Notes: generated by a model not told the origin, from the sequence alone. Positions 8,333 to 17,017 are shown, numbered from the stretch's first letter. The stretch is 64,000 nt of DNA from Rhizobiaceae bacterium MnEN-MB40S (GCA_024343425.1 BRLC01000002.1:248001-312000), one strand, 5' to 3'. Numbers and translations are program-made.

Positions 8333-9474
8333 CAGGAAGCCCTCCGCCAGATGGTTTTTGCACCAGTCGCGGATCGCGCCAGCGACAAGAGAAAACCGGT
8401 TATGCTCGCCACCGACGAACCGTCTATGAGATCGTCGAGCAACGGAAGGATCGCCTTCATCGCAGCTGTTTCGGGACGAAAGCGCGGATCGCCGGCCAAA
8501 GGCGTCACGAAGGTCAGGCGCCAGGCCCTGCCACGCAAGCGGCTTATCGCGAGTTCCATTGGCGCCGGATCGCCGCGCTCCAGACCGTCGGAAAGGATCA
8601 CGACACAAGCTCCATTCGCAAGAGTGGCGAAACGCGGTATCGACAGAAATGCGAGAAGCGATGGCCCGATGCGCGTTCCGCCGTCCCAGTCGTCAACCAG
8701 CGACGCAGCCCTTGCAACCGCCATCGACCTTTCGCGGATACGCAATGCCGCTGTCAGGCGGGTCAGCCGTGTGCCGAAGGTAAAAACCTCGGCACGCGCC
8801 GCCCCCTGAACGGCCGCATGCGCCACATCAAGATATCCGGGTGTATATCGTTTCATCGAGCCGGAAACATCGATCAGCAATAAAAGCCTGCGCGGCGCCT
8901 CGCGCCGCTTGCGCCAGACAGGTGACGGGATATCACCATCACTGCGAACAATGAATCGCAGCGACCGATGCAGATCAAGCGCGCCGGGAGATTTGGCAAC
9001 CTCCGTCCGGAACGAGCGCCGTTGCGGCAGGGCTTGACCAATTTGTCGCTGGAAGGTGAGCAAACTGTCTGTCCGGAGCGAAAACTCACGTCGCGCCAGT
9101 CGTTCCTCGGTCGAGGCATGCTCGCCGCCCGCTTCGCCTTGCTCAGGCGCCACTTGTTCCAGGCCGGCGCTGTTTTCCTTGACCGCGGTTTCCTCGTCCT
9201 CACCGTCTTTATCTTGCTGAACCTGCTCCTCACCATGCAGCCACATGCGAAAGAGCATGTCGAATTTGCCGCGCCTGTCCGGCGGCGGCGCGAGAGTGGC
9301 GTACGCAGCTTCGCGGATATGATCGACCGATTTCGGACCCAAAAGGGCGATCGCCTGCATGAAGGTCGTCGCCTGCTCCGACGACGTCACGAATCCATGA
9401 CTTCGAAGAAGCCGCGCGAAACCGAGAAGAGGCGCGGCCGCCCGCGGCATGTCCGAGGCGGCGGACGGCGTCAC
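8332..9474 (-). CDS. CoxE-like VWA-domain protein
   Basis: A 380-residue protein with a C-terminal von Willebrand A domain (about 180-350). MIDAS ligands are all visible: DVSGS, Thr in GGTRIG and Asp in LSDGLE. The middle (about 75-115) is acidic and low in complexity. VWA/CoxE proteins act with MoxR-type AAA ATPases in metal-site maturation, for example CoxD/CoxE in carbon monoxide dehydrogenase. It starts at GTG 9474, overlapping the ATPase stop (GTGA), so the pair is coupled. Here the client is probably the xanthine-dehydrogenase-like enzyme encoded just upstream (inference). Confidence 0.9.
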   Translation of the reverse strand: MTPSAASDMPRAAAPLLGFARLLRSHGFVTSSEQATTFMQAIALLGPKSVDHIREAAYATLAPPPDRRGKFDMLFRMWLHGEEQVQQDKDGEDEETAVKENSAGLEQVAPEQGEAGGEHASTEERLARREFSLRTDSLLTFQRQIGQALPQRRSFRTEVAKSPGALDLHRSLRFIVRSDGDIPSPVWRKRREAPRRLLLLIDVSGSMKRYTPGYLDVAHAAVQGAARAEVFTFGTRLTRLTAALRIRERSMAVARAASLVDDWDGGTRIGPSLLAFLSIPRFATLANGACVVILSDGLERGDPAPMELAISRLRGRAWRLTFVTPLAGDPRFRPETAAMKAILPLLDDLIDGSSVASITGFLLSLARSATGAKTIWRRAS

Positions 9475-10349
9475 GATAGCGCCCCTTCAAGAATGGCATC
9501 GAGCTCGGGTTCGATCACGCTAAGGTCGTCTTCGTCCTTGATCAGCAGACCCACGGCGCGGCGCAATGCGATCGGCCATGGGCTACCTCCTTTTTCAAGT
9601 ATCGTCGCTGCGTTGGCCCAGTCGACTGCCTCGGCGATACCCGGCGGCTTGGCCAGCGGCCGCGCGCGTACATCGCGCACCGCAGCGGCGACGGCTGCCG
9701 CCGTGGCCCTTGCCACGTCGCCGCTGCGAAGCATGATGATCTGCGCCTCGCGCTCGGCGTCCGGATAGTCGATCCAGTGATAGACGCACCGCCGGCGCAG
9801 CGCTTCCGCCAACTCCCGGGTGCGGTTGGAGGTCAAGATCACAAGGGGTCGAGAGACCGCCCGGATCGTTCCGCGTTCGGGAATGGAGATTTGAAAGTCC
9901 GCCAGGAATTCGAGCAGCAGCGCCTCGAATTCGTGGTCGGACCGATCGATTTCGTCGACGAGCAGCACGCAGCTTTCGGGTGATCTCAGAACTTGCAGCA
10001 GTGGCCGCGCGATGAGAAAGCGGTCGTCGTAAAGATTAATTTCGGCGTCGCCGGCCTGGCGAATGGCAAGCAACTGGCGCTGGTAGTTCCACTCATACAG
10101 CGCCTGGCTTGCATCGATGCCTTCGTAGCACTGCAGCCGGATCAGTTCGCGGCCGAGAGCCCCGGCCATCGCCTTTGCCGCTTCGGTTTTTCCAACGCCA
10201 GGAGGGCCTTCTATCAGAAGCGGTTTGCCGAGCTGAATTGCGAGAAAGATGGCCGTCGCCAGGCTGTCATCGGCAACGTAGTGCAGTATTGACAGTTGCC
10301 TGGCGACCTCATCCGGAGATTCCATGCCGTCGGAACCCGCAATAACCAT
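9471..10349 (-). CDS. MoxR/CoxD-like AAA+ ATPase
   Basis: A 292-residue AAA+ ATPase of the MoxR group. Walker A is EGPPGVGKTE (near residue 45), Walker B is LLVDEIDR, and a sensor/arginine region includes LTSNRTRELAEALRRRC. In cox clusters CoxD helps install the active-site sulfur/copper centre; the general role is chaperone-like remodelling with a VWA partner. Start ATG 10349 overlaps the preceding molybdenum-subunit stop by one base; an upstream open frame to 10487 lies inside that subunit and is dismissed. It forms a coupled pair with the CoxE-like gene. Confidence 0.9.
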   Translation of the reverse strand: MVIAGSDGMESPDEVARQLSILHYVADDSLATAIFLAIQLGKPLLIEGPPGVGKTEAAKAMAGALGRELIRLQCYEGIDASQALYEWNYQRQLLAIRQAGDAEINLYDDRFLIARPLLQVLRSPESCVLLVDEIDRSDHEFEALLLEFLADFQISIPERGTIRAVSRPLVILTSNRTRELAEALRRRCVYHWIDYPDAEREAQIIMLRSGDVARATAAAVAAAVRDVRARPLAKPPGIAEAVDWANAATILEKGGSPWPIALRRAVGLLIKDEDDLSVIEPELDAILEGALS

Positions 10350-11365
10350 CAGCCTGCCGGCGCCTCTCGCGACTGGGCCTTCAGGGCCCGCAATACGCGT
10401 TCCGGCGTGATCGGCATGGTGTCGACGCGAACGCCGACCGCATCGAAAATGGCGTTCGCGACCGCTGGAATCTGAGGATTGGCGCACATTTCGCCAACGC
10501 CCTTGGCGCCATACGGACCGTCCGCCGCCGGACGCTCGATAACGATCGTCTCGGTGTCCGCAAGATTCCCCGGCCCCGGCATGAGATACTGGTTGAAATC
10601 GGTCCCGCCATTGTCGCGATCCGGATAATAGGGTTCGGTCGTTTCAAAAAGCGCGTGGCTGATGCCCATCCACGACCCGCCGACAAGCTGCTGCTCGACC
10701 ATCTTCGGGTTCAGCGCGCGACCGACATCATAGACGTTCTTGACGGATAGCACCGAGACTTCGCCAGTTTCGTCGTCGACCTCGACGTCCGCTACGACAC
10801 AGGCATGGGCGTAGCACGTCGCAGGTTTCATCGCGCCGGTTTCTGTTTCCGGAAAAGACCGCGGGACGAGGAACATGCCGCGCCCCGATATCGATCTGCC
10901 GTGTTTGAAGTGCGCTGCCAGCGCCGTATCGAAAACAGATATCGACTTTTGGGGCGCGCCCTTTACGTGAATATTGCCTGTCCCGTCGGTCTCGAGATCT
11001 CCGGCGTCAACTTCGAGTTCTTCCGCCGCAACTTCCAGCATGACGTCACGGGCTTCGCGGGCCGCCTGCACGATGGCGTTGCCAATGCGGTGGGTTCCAC
11101 GCGATGCGAACGTTCCCATGCAGTGCGGTCCCGTATCGGTGTCAGCCGTATCGATCGTCACGGCTTCCGTCGGCACGCCAATCGTTTCGGCGCAGATCTG
11201 CGACATTACCTGTCTCAGTCCCTGACCCAGATCGACGCTCGACAGGGTCACCATGAAGCTGCCTGTCGGCGTGGAATGGACCAGCGCCTGGCTCGGATCG
11301 CCTCCCAGGTTCATGCCGGTCGGATAGTTGATGGCCGCAACGCCGCGGCCCCGTTTCAAAGCCAT
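10349..11365 (-). CDS. Molybdenum hydroxylase large subunit, C-terminal half (separate gene)
   Basis: A 338-residue protein matching the C-terminal half of xanthine-dehydrogenase-type molybdopterin subunits. It contains the SSVDLGQG cofactor-binding loop, the CYAHACVVADVEVD strand and the catalytic glutamate in GAKGVGEMC. Its own ATG (11365) has GGGAGG six bases upstream, placed inside the last codons of the N-terminal gene, and it begins two bases after that gene's stop. The frames differ by one, yet the dedicated ribosome site and precise inter-domain break argue for a genuine split subunit rather than a frameshift. Together the two chains total 793 residues, the normal single-chain length. 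Confidence 0.88.
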   Translation of the reverse strand: MALKRGRGVAAINYPTGMNLGGDPSQALVHSTPTGSFMVTLSSVDLGQGLRQVMSQICAETIGVPTEAVTIDTADTDTGPHCMGTFASRGTHRIGNAIVQAAREARDVMLEVAAEELEVDAGDLETDGTGNIHVKGAPQKSISVFDTALAAHFKHGRSISGRGMFLVPRSFPETETGAMKPATCYAHACVVADVEVDDETGEVSVLSVKNVYDVGRALNPKMVEQQLVGGSWMGISHALFETTEPYYPDRDNGGTDFNQYLMPGPGNLADTETIVIERPAADGPYGAKGVGEMCANPQIPAVANAIFDAVGVRVDTMPITPERVLRALKAQSREAPAG

Positions 11366-11366
11366 G

Positions 11367-12734
11367 TCACGCCTCCCTGCTCCGCGAGGACATCTCGTAA
11401 AAGCGATCGGCGACCGGCCAGTCGGCAACGCGCGAAGCCTCCTGCATGCATTCGATCAGCGCCGCCCCCTCGGTCGGCTGTCGATGCGCTTTCATGTCGC
11501 CGTCGCGATAGGCGTTGATGAAGCGGAACTCCAGCGGATCCATGCCGATCAGCCGGGCAAGCTTGTCCATCTGCACTTCGAGGGCAAAATCGGCGATCGT
11601 CACGCCAAATCCGCGCATCGCGCTCGACGGCGTCCGGTTGGTGTAGACGCAGTAGGTGTCGATCCAGACATTTTCGACTGTGTAGGGACCTGGGTAGTGC
11701 GCGGCCCCCTTCTGGGCGCCGTAGGGCGAATGGCGAGAATAGGCGCCGGCGTCGGTGTAACCGGTGACCTTCCGGGCGACAAGGCGACCGTCATTCATCA
11801 CCCCGTCCCTGATCACGATCCTTTCGGCGGCGCGTGGCGAGGAAATCTGCATCTCCTCCTCCCGGCTGTAGATGAACGAGACCGGTCTGCCGGTCAACTT
11901 CGCGGCGAGAATGGCGATCGGCTCGACGATGACATCGACCTTCCCGCCGAAGCCTCCGCCTACGGTGCCGCCGACCATGTGCAGCTTGTGGCCGGGCATC
12001 TGCAGAATGATCGAGGCGTTGTCCAGCGTGAAGAACATGGCCTGGGTATCAGTGTAGCAGGTGAACCGGTCGTTCCCGTCTGGCGTGACGATACACCCGG
12101 TTGTCTCAAGGGGCGCCTGCTCGATCGGCGAGGAATTATATGTCTGCTCGAGAATGTGGTCGGCCATCGCGAAGCCTGCTTCCACATCGCCGAAACGGAC
12201 CTTGCGATGGTCACCGCTGTCATAGAGATAAAAGTTGCCCGGATGGTGCTCGTTGACCAGCGGCGCATCCGGCTTGAGCGCTTCCTCCATGTCGAAGACG
12301 GCCGGCAGAACCTCGTACTCCACCTTGACCTTCGCCGCCCCTTCCTGGGCGGCGCGCTCGCTTGTGGCGAGCACAGCCACGACCGCTTCGCCCTTCCAAC
12401 TCACCTTCTTGTCGGCGAGAACCGTTTCGTCCTCCGGACCGACCTGGATGAGGATCAGGATCGTGTAAAGATTATGCGGGACATCCTTGGCGGTGAGCAC
12501 GCGGATGACGCCCGGATGTTTTTCCGCTTCGGAGACATCGATGGATCGGATATTGGCGTGATGATGCGGACTGCGCATCATCTTGAGATGCAGCAGGCCG
12601 GGGAACGTCCGGTCTGCGAAATAGGCCGTCCTGCCTGTGACATGACCCGGCGTGTCCGAACGCGTCCGCGAATGACCGATCTCGTTGAGATCGTCGTTGC
12701 GTTCGTCCGAGAAATAGTCTTTTCGAAGTTCCAT
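11367..12734 (-). CDS. Molybdenum hydroxylase large subunit, N-terminal half (separate gene)
   Basis: A 455-residue protein covering the N-terminal Ald_Xan_dh_C domain and first molybdopterin-binding segment. Recognisable are GRTAYFADR, GGTVGGGFGGK (the cofactor-proximal glycine loop) and the active-site loop SSAMRGFG. MRGFG marks the xanthine dehydrogenase-like group; it is neither the AYxCSFR loop of form I nor AYRGAGR of form II carbon monoxide dehydrogenase. The gene stops in the linker just before KRGRG, where the partner gene starts. Its substrate is probably an N-heterocycle or aldehyde (family-level inference). The 2Fe-2S subunit gene ends 9 bases upstream. Confidence 0.9.
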   Translation of the reverse strand: MELRKDYFSDERNDDLNEIGHSRTRSDTPGHVTGRTAYFADRTFPGLLHLKMMRSPHHHANIRSIDVSEAEKHPGVIRVLTAKDVPHNLYTILILIQVGPEDETVLADKKVSWKGEAVVAVLATSERAAQEGAAKVKVEYEVLPAVFDMEEALKPDAPLVNEHHPGNFYLYDSGDHRKVRFGDVEAGFAMADHILEQTYNSSPIEQAPLETTGCIVTPDGNDRFTCYTDTQAMFFTLDNASIILQMPGHKLHMVGGTVGGGFGGKVDVIVEPIAILAAKLTGRPVSFIYSREEEMQISSPRAAERIVIRDGVMNDGRLVARKVTGYTDAGAYSRHSPYGAQKGAAHYPGPYTVENVWIDTYCVYTNRTPSSAMRGFGVTIADFALEVQMDKLARLIGMDPLEFRFINAYRDGDMKAHRQPTEGAALIECMQEASRVADWPVADRFYEMSSRSREA

Positions 12735-12743
12735 CGTCGATCC

Positions 12744-13226
12744 TCAACCGGCCTTTTGGGAATTTGATCGCGCGGCTTTCAGCACCGCCTGGATGATCGG
12801 CTCGTAGCCGGTGCAACGGCAGATGTTCCCGGAGATCGCCTCGATGACGTCTTCGCGGGTCGGATTCGGCGTATGGTCGAGCAAGGTTTTCGCAGCCATG
12901 ATCATGCCAGGGGTGCAAAAGCCGCACTGGGCGGCGAAACCGTCGACGATGGCGCGCTGCAATGGATGCAGGACGCCTTCACTGGCAAGACCGGCGGCGG
13001 TTTCGATGGAAGCGCCCTCGCATGTTTCCGCCAGCGTGAGGCAGCTCAGCCTCAGTTCGCCATCGACAATCACGGAACAGGCGCCGCATGCGCCTTGCTG
13101 ACAGCCGCCTTTCGGCGACGTGTCGCCCATCGTGTCGCGCAAGGCATGCAGCAACGTGACGCCGCTTTCAACGAACTCGGCCCTCTCCTGGCCGTTGAGC
13201 GTGAACTGAACGGGAACTCTGGCCAT
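12744..13226 (-). CDS. Molybdenum hydroxylase 2Fe-2S subunit (XdhC/CoxS-like)
   Basis: A 160-residue small subunit that passes electrons from the molybdenum site to FAD through two 2Fe-2S clusters. The plant-ferredoxin-like cluster is bound by CQQGACGAC and a later Cys in LRLSC; the second by CGFC and CRC (NICRCTGY). ATG 13226 follows a strong GGAGGAG ribosome site and the family N-terminus (VQFTLNGQ); a longer open frame to 13418 is not homologous-looking. It sits between FAD and molybdenum subunit genes in the order M-S-L. Confidence 0.94.
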   Translation of the reverse strand: MARVPVQFTLNGQERAEFVESGVTLLHALRDTMGDTSPKGGCQQGACGACSVIVDGELRLSCLTLAETCEGASIETAAGLASEGVLHPLQRAIVDGFAAQCGFCTPGMIMAAKTLLDHTPNPTREDVIEAISGNICRCTGYEPIIQAVLKAARSNSQKAG

Positions 13227-13276
13227 TTCTCCTCCTCGTGCTCCGGCAATCAATCCGCCGAACACCTCTTGTTTTC

Positions 13277-14077
13277 TCAGCCGAGCAAAAGTCGACTGAA
13301 ATGCACCGGCAATACCTCGCTGCGATACCAGGCGCTGGCGACCGGATCGGTAATCGGGTTCGTTCCCTCTCCGATAACCGCAACTGCATTGCGGATATCG
13401 TCCTTCTCCAATTTGCAACCGATCAGCGCCTGTTCGGCGGCTTGGGCGCGTATCGGACGGTCCGCCATGCAGCCGAGCGCAATCCGGGCGGACTTGACCT
13501 TGTTTGCGTCATCCAGCGCCAATGCGGCGGCGATCGTCACGACGGAAACACCCCTGGGCTTCACCCGCGAAACCTTCAGAAATCGCAGAACACCAGCGGA
13601 CGGAACATCAAGGCTCACCGCCGTGACGATGCCGCGCTTACGCCTGTCATCCCGGCCGGCAAGAAAGTCTTCGATCGGCGATTCACCGTCAGCGCCATGG
13701 ACCGTTGCTTCCAGCGCCAGCAGCCCGACGGTGAAATCGCCATAGGGCGCCGGCGCAAACAGATTGCCGCCGACCGTCGCCATGTTGCGAACGGTCGGGC
13801 CTCCGACGGCTTTCGCAACGGGATGGAGACCGGCAAGACCGGCGTTGCCCAGAACGGCCGCCATTGTCACCGAAGCGCCGATGGTCGCCCTGCCTTCGGT
13901 TATGTCGATGGTCTGTAGCGTCGGGGCCGTTGAGCGCACATATCCCGTGATGGAAACGTCGCCCTCGTTGACCGCCCGCACCACCAGCGTACCGCCGCCG
14001 AGATAGCATATTCCGTCTGGCTTCAGTGCGTCGGACGCGTCCCGAACCGATGAGTATGTCTGAACAGCAAGCGACAT
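13277..14077 (-). CDS. Molybdenum hydroxylase FAD-binding subunit (CoxM/XdhB-like)
   Basis: A 266-residue FAD-binding medium subunit. FAD contacts are seen in YLGGGTLVVR near residue 25 and TVRNMATVGGNLFAP near residue 95; the C-terminal CO_deh_flav_C domain ends in the usual ALPVHF-like stretch (EVLPVHFSRLLL). It accepts electrons from the 2Fe-2S subunit and reduces NAD or another acceptor. It lies 19 bases downstream of the SRPBCC gene and 50 bases before the 2Fe-2S gene, in one leftward transcript. Confidence 0.92.
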   Translation of the reverse strand: MSLAVQTYSSVRDASDALKPDGICYLGGGTLVVRAVNEGDVSITGYVRSTAPTLQTIDITEGRATIGASVTMAAVLGNAGLAGLHPVAKAVGGPTVRNMATVGGNLFAPAPYGDFTVGLLALEATVHGADGESPIEDFLAGRDDRRKRGIVTAVSLDVPSAGVLRFLKVSRVKPRGVSVVTIAAALALDDANKVKSARIALGCMADRPIRAQAAEQALIGCKLEKDDIRNAVAVIGEGTNPITDPVASAWYRSEVLPVHFSRLLLG

Positions 14078-14096
14078 GTGGCGCCCTTCCGAGAGA

Positions 14097-14540
14097 TCAG
14101 GATTTGCCGGTGAAATGGTCCTGCAACGCGTTGAACCCGCCCTGGAAGACGTTGGCCCCCATTCCTGCCGCCACCTTGTCTGCCTCCTCCTCGGGCGCGT
14201 CGAAAGTGGCCGTCCATTCGGCGAAGGTCCGATCGCCGTCGGTGACCCTGCGCAATTGCAGCGTGGCGCTGTGGTTGGTGATCGGCTGGGGCGTTTCGAG
14301 GATCGAATAGCTCACCAGATAGTCGTCGTCCGAGAAGGCGGTCAGTTGTTCACGCAGCTTCGGACCGCTCGCCAGCGTGAAGTTGCGCACGCAGCCGATT
14401 TCCGTAGCGGATTTTCCATCTTCGATGTGGCTCTCCACCATGCGCGGATGCCATTCGGGCAATCCGTTGAAATCCCGGATGCGCGCCCAGACCTTTTCGA
14501 CCGGCGCATCGATGATGCTGGAGACAGTGATTGTTGCCAT
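14097..14540 (-). CDS. SRPBCC-family protein (polyketide cyclase/START-like), first gene of the Mo-hydroxylase operon
   Basis: A 147-residue single-domain protein with the START/Bet v 1 pattern: a beta start (MATITVSSIIDAP), then VWARIRDFNGLPEWHP, and a long C-terminal helix. Such proteins bind hydrophobic ligands. In cox clusters the SRPBCC protein CoxG occupies a comparable position, but this sequence looks more like the general polyketide-cyclase-2 group than CoxG. It may bind the enzyme's hydrophobic substrate or help membrane association (inference). The operon promoter should lie in 14541-14654. Confidence 0.82.
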   Translation of the reverse strand: MATITVSSIIDAPVEKVWARIRDFNGLPEWHPRMVESHIEDGKSATEIGCVRNFTLASGPKLREQLTAFSDDDYLVSYSILETPQPITNHSATLQLRRVTDGDRTFAEWTATFDAPEEEADKVAAGMGANVFQGGFNALQDHFTGKS

Positions 14541-14654
14541 GGATTCTTGCCCTCATGAATTCATATTGGCAAAACCATAGCGCGCCAGAATTGCCGCGCT
14601 TATCAATGCGTCTTCGCGCCTTATCAATCAGTCGGAAAATCGAACCGCTCTAAA

Positions 14655-14730
14655 CTAGTGGTCCGGTTCCGACATAGCATCCTTATGCTGCTCGTCCTGC
14701 GGCAAATGTTGGAATCTTCAGGACCGCTAG
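14655..14730. repeat. CTAG-bounded imperfect palindrome, copy 1 (76 bp)
   Basis: Outer arms CTAGTGGTCC and GGACCGCTAG pair with one wobble; inner arms TTCCGACAT and ATGTTGGAA pair with one mismatch. Directly inside the left arm is a second small hairpin (AGCAT-CCTT-ATGCT), followed by CGTCCTGCGG. The same architecture, length and CTAGTGG terminus are repeated 13 bases later, so the two are probably copies of one repeat or structured-RNA family. Confidence 0.6.
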
Positions 14731-14743
14731 CCAGATTATATTT

Positions 14744-14820
14744 CTAGTGGAGCTTCAAATTTGACATTTGAAGACGAGTTCGCGTCTTGCGGGGATCAAA
14801 TGTCAAATTAGCTCCACTAG
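14744..14820. repeat. CTAG-bounded palindrome, copy 2 (77 bp), supplies the AraC stop codon
   Basis: Arms 14744-14771 and 14796-14820 are perfectly complementary over 25 base pairs apart from a three-base bulge (TCA at 14755-14757). A nested hairpin AGACG...CGTCT and a CTTGCGGGG loop mirror copy 1. The terminal CTA of the right arm (14817-14819) is the TAG stop of the leftward AraC gene. The structure could act as a 3' mRNA hairpin or a mobile palindromic repeat; no run of T follows, so it is not a standard terminator. Confidence 0.7.
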
Positions 14821-15644
14821 TGTTGGCTGCGCGCCGCCTCGCGGTACTGGATTGGTGGAACACCTACGTGATCCCTGAAAAACCGGGAAAAATTGCCTTG
14901 CGTCGTGAATCCAAGATTGCAGGCGACCGAAATGAGCGGATCCGGCGAACTCTGCAACTGGCGCCGCGCCTCTTCCATGCGCAGCATGTTCCAATACACA
15001 TTCGGCGTCAGCCGGGTCTGTTCCTTGAAGAGGGCGAAAAAGTGCGCCCGCGACATGCCGACCTTTCGCGCGACATCATCGAAGCAGATGCGCTCGCAGA
15101 TGTTCGCTTTCATCAGTTCGACCGCCTTGCGGACGCGGAAATCATGGGCGGCCACAGGATCGCTTGCCCATCGCGTCCGGTTACGCGCGCACCGGGCGGC
15201 GGCGACCACCTTGTCAATCAGCTTCGTGATCTCGCTTTCAACGCCGTCGTCTTCGGGAGCATCGATGCGCAGACGCCGTTCGAGATGAACCGCGTCGAGG
15301 TAGAGCCAGTCGTCCAATTCAATCGTGGACTTGGTGAACAGCGGCGCTCCGTCCGCCAAACCGTATTGGCGCTCCGCCCATTCGGGGTTGATGTAGAAGG
15401 CAAGGAAAACTCCCGGACATTCGGCGTTGGAAAAGGCATGGCTGTGCGGAATAAGGGAATTGACGCCGGCGGCGACGCCGGGTCCAGGCAACACGGTCTC
15501 GCCGCCAATTGTCATTGTGCCGGCTGCGCCTTCGAGCCAGATGATGATATGGGCTTCCGGATGAGCGTGCGTCACCAGATCGCTGGCGACGTTAAGCACA
15601 GAGACATGGCCGAACCGGCCCCGAAAGAGCTTGATCGAAGTCAT
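14817..15644 (-). CDS. AraC-family regulator with N-terminal cupin sensor
   Basis: A 275-residue regulator. Residues about 20-110 form a cupin-like effector domain (THAHPEAHIIIWLEG, with histidines in the metal/ligand loop), and 170-270 a double helix-turn-helix with the pattern FDDVARKVGMSRAHFFALFK and GFTTQGNFSRFFRDHVGVPPIQYR. It is upstream of, and co-directional with, the molybdenum-hydroxylase operon and separated from it by the two palindromic repeats, so it is a candidate activator of that operon (inference). Its stop codon lies in the palindrome end, but the normal AraC C-terminus is complete. Confidence 0.9.
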   Translation of the reverse strand: MTSIKLFRGRFGHVSVLNVASDLVTHAHPEAHIIIWLEGAAGTMTIGGETVLPGPGVAAGVNSLIPHSHAFSNAECPGVFLAFYINPEWAERQYGLADGAPLFTKSTIELDDWLYLDAVHLERRLRIDAPEDDGVESEITKLIDKVVAAARCARNRTRWASDPVAAHDFRVRKAVELMKANICERICFDDVARKVGMSRAHFFALFKEQTRLTPNVYWNMLRMEEARRQLQSSPDPLISVACNLGFTTQGNFSRFFRDHVGVPPIQYREAARSQH

Positions 15645-15845
15645 CGCAATTTCCTCCCGAAACGCCTCTCAGTGCGCTTCGAAAGGAAATCTAGGTCCGG
15701 GGCAAAGGCGGCGTCAAGCGCATGCCGTGTCGGGTCGACAAGAAAAGCCGGGTCATATCGAACGACGACAATTCAAGACGACGTTCAAAGGGCCTGAGGT
15801 CCAGGTCGCAAGACAGGTGTCCGGCACGAAACTTTGTCCCGGCAT

Positions 15846-16106
15846 TTATGCAGCCGCCAAATAGACATGAAGAACACCGACTTTTTGAAAACCTTTGACG
15901 AAGAGACCGGCCGTCTCTCCTTCGTCAGACGGATCAATCCAAACATCGAAAGCGAGTTGCGCCTGGAAACCGCACGCGCGCAGACGCGATGTCTGCACCT
16001 TTGAGACCGTCAAAACGATTTCGCTGTGACGCAGGGTATCGGAGACGCGGGACATACCGCTCCAGTCCAGTTTCAGGCAATCACCGGGAAACCAAGGATT
16101 TTCCAT
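15846..16106 (-). CDS. Small hypothetical protein, 86 residues
   Basis: An open frame with codon use that looks coding and a plausible globular composition (for example FQAQLAFDVWIDPSDEGE). No family recognised, no signal peptide or membrane helix. No convincing ribosome site precedes ATG 16106, and the start could differ. It lies between the AraC gene and tRNA-Pro. It could be a remnant of a longer gene; moderate to low confidence that it is real. Confidence 0.4.
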   Translation of the reverse strand: MENPWFPGDCLKLDWSGMSRVSDTLRHSEIVLTVSKVQTSRLRACGFQAQLAFDVWIDPSDEGETAGLFVKGFQKVGVLHVYLAAA

Positions 16107-16181
16107 GGACTACCATGCGGCTGCCGGAAAATAGCCGCCACTCGAACTGCCTCTACAAGTTATTGATTTTATTGGAATTTT

Positions 16182-16258
<77 letters not shown>

Positions 16259-16420
16259 AACCGCGCAAACCCATATATAGTCCGCGCATCCGGCGCAACC
16301 CAAAAACGACAGTTCCGAGCAAAACGCAGAACTCATGCGCCCACTTCCAAGCTGGGATGCCGAATTACTATCGACAAAATGGCTATCAATCGGTCAGTCA
16401 TGGCCGCATTGCAAAGGGGC

Positions 16421-17017
16421 CTAGTAAAAAGCCCATATCGGATGTCCGCGCTCTCCCCAGTATCGATACCATTTTCCGGCTGATTCGATTATCTCCAGTT
16501 TTTCTTCATCCGGCATGTCCGCAATTTGCGCCCGTCTCCGCCGGCCGAACAATTTGGCCAAAAACCCTGAAGATAATTGGCGCCGTTCGCCGAAATTGCG
16601 AAACTGTTCCGCAGCTTCCAGCAACTGCTTCCCGTAGTCTTCCGCCTCATCAGGCCGCATAACATCTGTCCAGGCCCTTTTCAGAAGGTCGCTCCCGATG
16701 ATGTCCTCACAGTCTTCGAGAAATGAACCGCGAAAGGAACAGCGATCAACACCATCATACGCTCCGGCGTTCGAGTAATTTGATATGCCGTCCGAAGGGC
16801 CGAGGAGCGCGAAAACCCTGTAACACTTGTGTTCCTCAAGGAACTCTGCATCCGGGAGATCGCTGTCGGCCGATTTGTTTTGCAGCGCCCAGGCGTCGGC
16901 CTCCGTATGCGTCCCGACAATTGGCGCGCCTATCGTCTCGCCGGGTTCTATCGAAATTTCAAACAACCTTGCCTGCACTTGATCCGAAATATCCGGGTTG
17001 CGGTAGAGATCGATCAT
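16421..17017 (-). CDS. Hypothetical protein, 198 residues
   Basis: No family recognised. The protein is hydrophilic with many Asp/Glu residues, a basic patch near 155-163 (LFGRRRRAQ) and an aromatic C-terminus (WYRYWGERGHPIWAFY). There is no signal peptide or membrane helix, so it is probably cytoplasmic. ATG 17017 has a good ribosome site (AGGAGAG) four bases upstream. It is monocistronic and divergent from the ferritin-like gene. The 161 bases between it and the tRNA show nothing recognisable. Confidence 0.65.
   Translation of the reverse strand: MIDLYRNPDISDQVQARLFEISIEPGETIGAPIVGTHTEADAWALQNKSADSDLPDAEFLEEHKCYRVFALLGPSDGISNYSNAGAYDGVDRCSFRGSFLEDCEDIIGSDLLKRAWTDVMRPDEAEDYGKQLLEAAEQFRNFGERRQLSSGFLAKLFGRRRRAQIADMPDEEKLEIIESAGKWYRYWGERGHPIWAFY

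Noticed and set aside
10349-12734. Frameshift explanation for the split molybdenum subunit
   Set aside because: The C-half has its own start and ribosome site at an exact domain boundary; considered less likely than a true split.
11328-12767. 479-codon plus-strand open frame
   Set aside because: Antisense to the molybdenum-subunit genes; high GC leaves long frames open, and no family or ribosome site supports it.
10349-14540. Carbon monoxide dehydrogenase (coxMSL)
   Set aside because: Active-site loop is MRGFG; neither AYxCSFR nor AYRGAGR is present.
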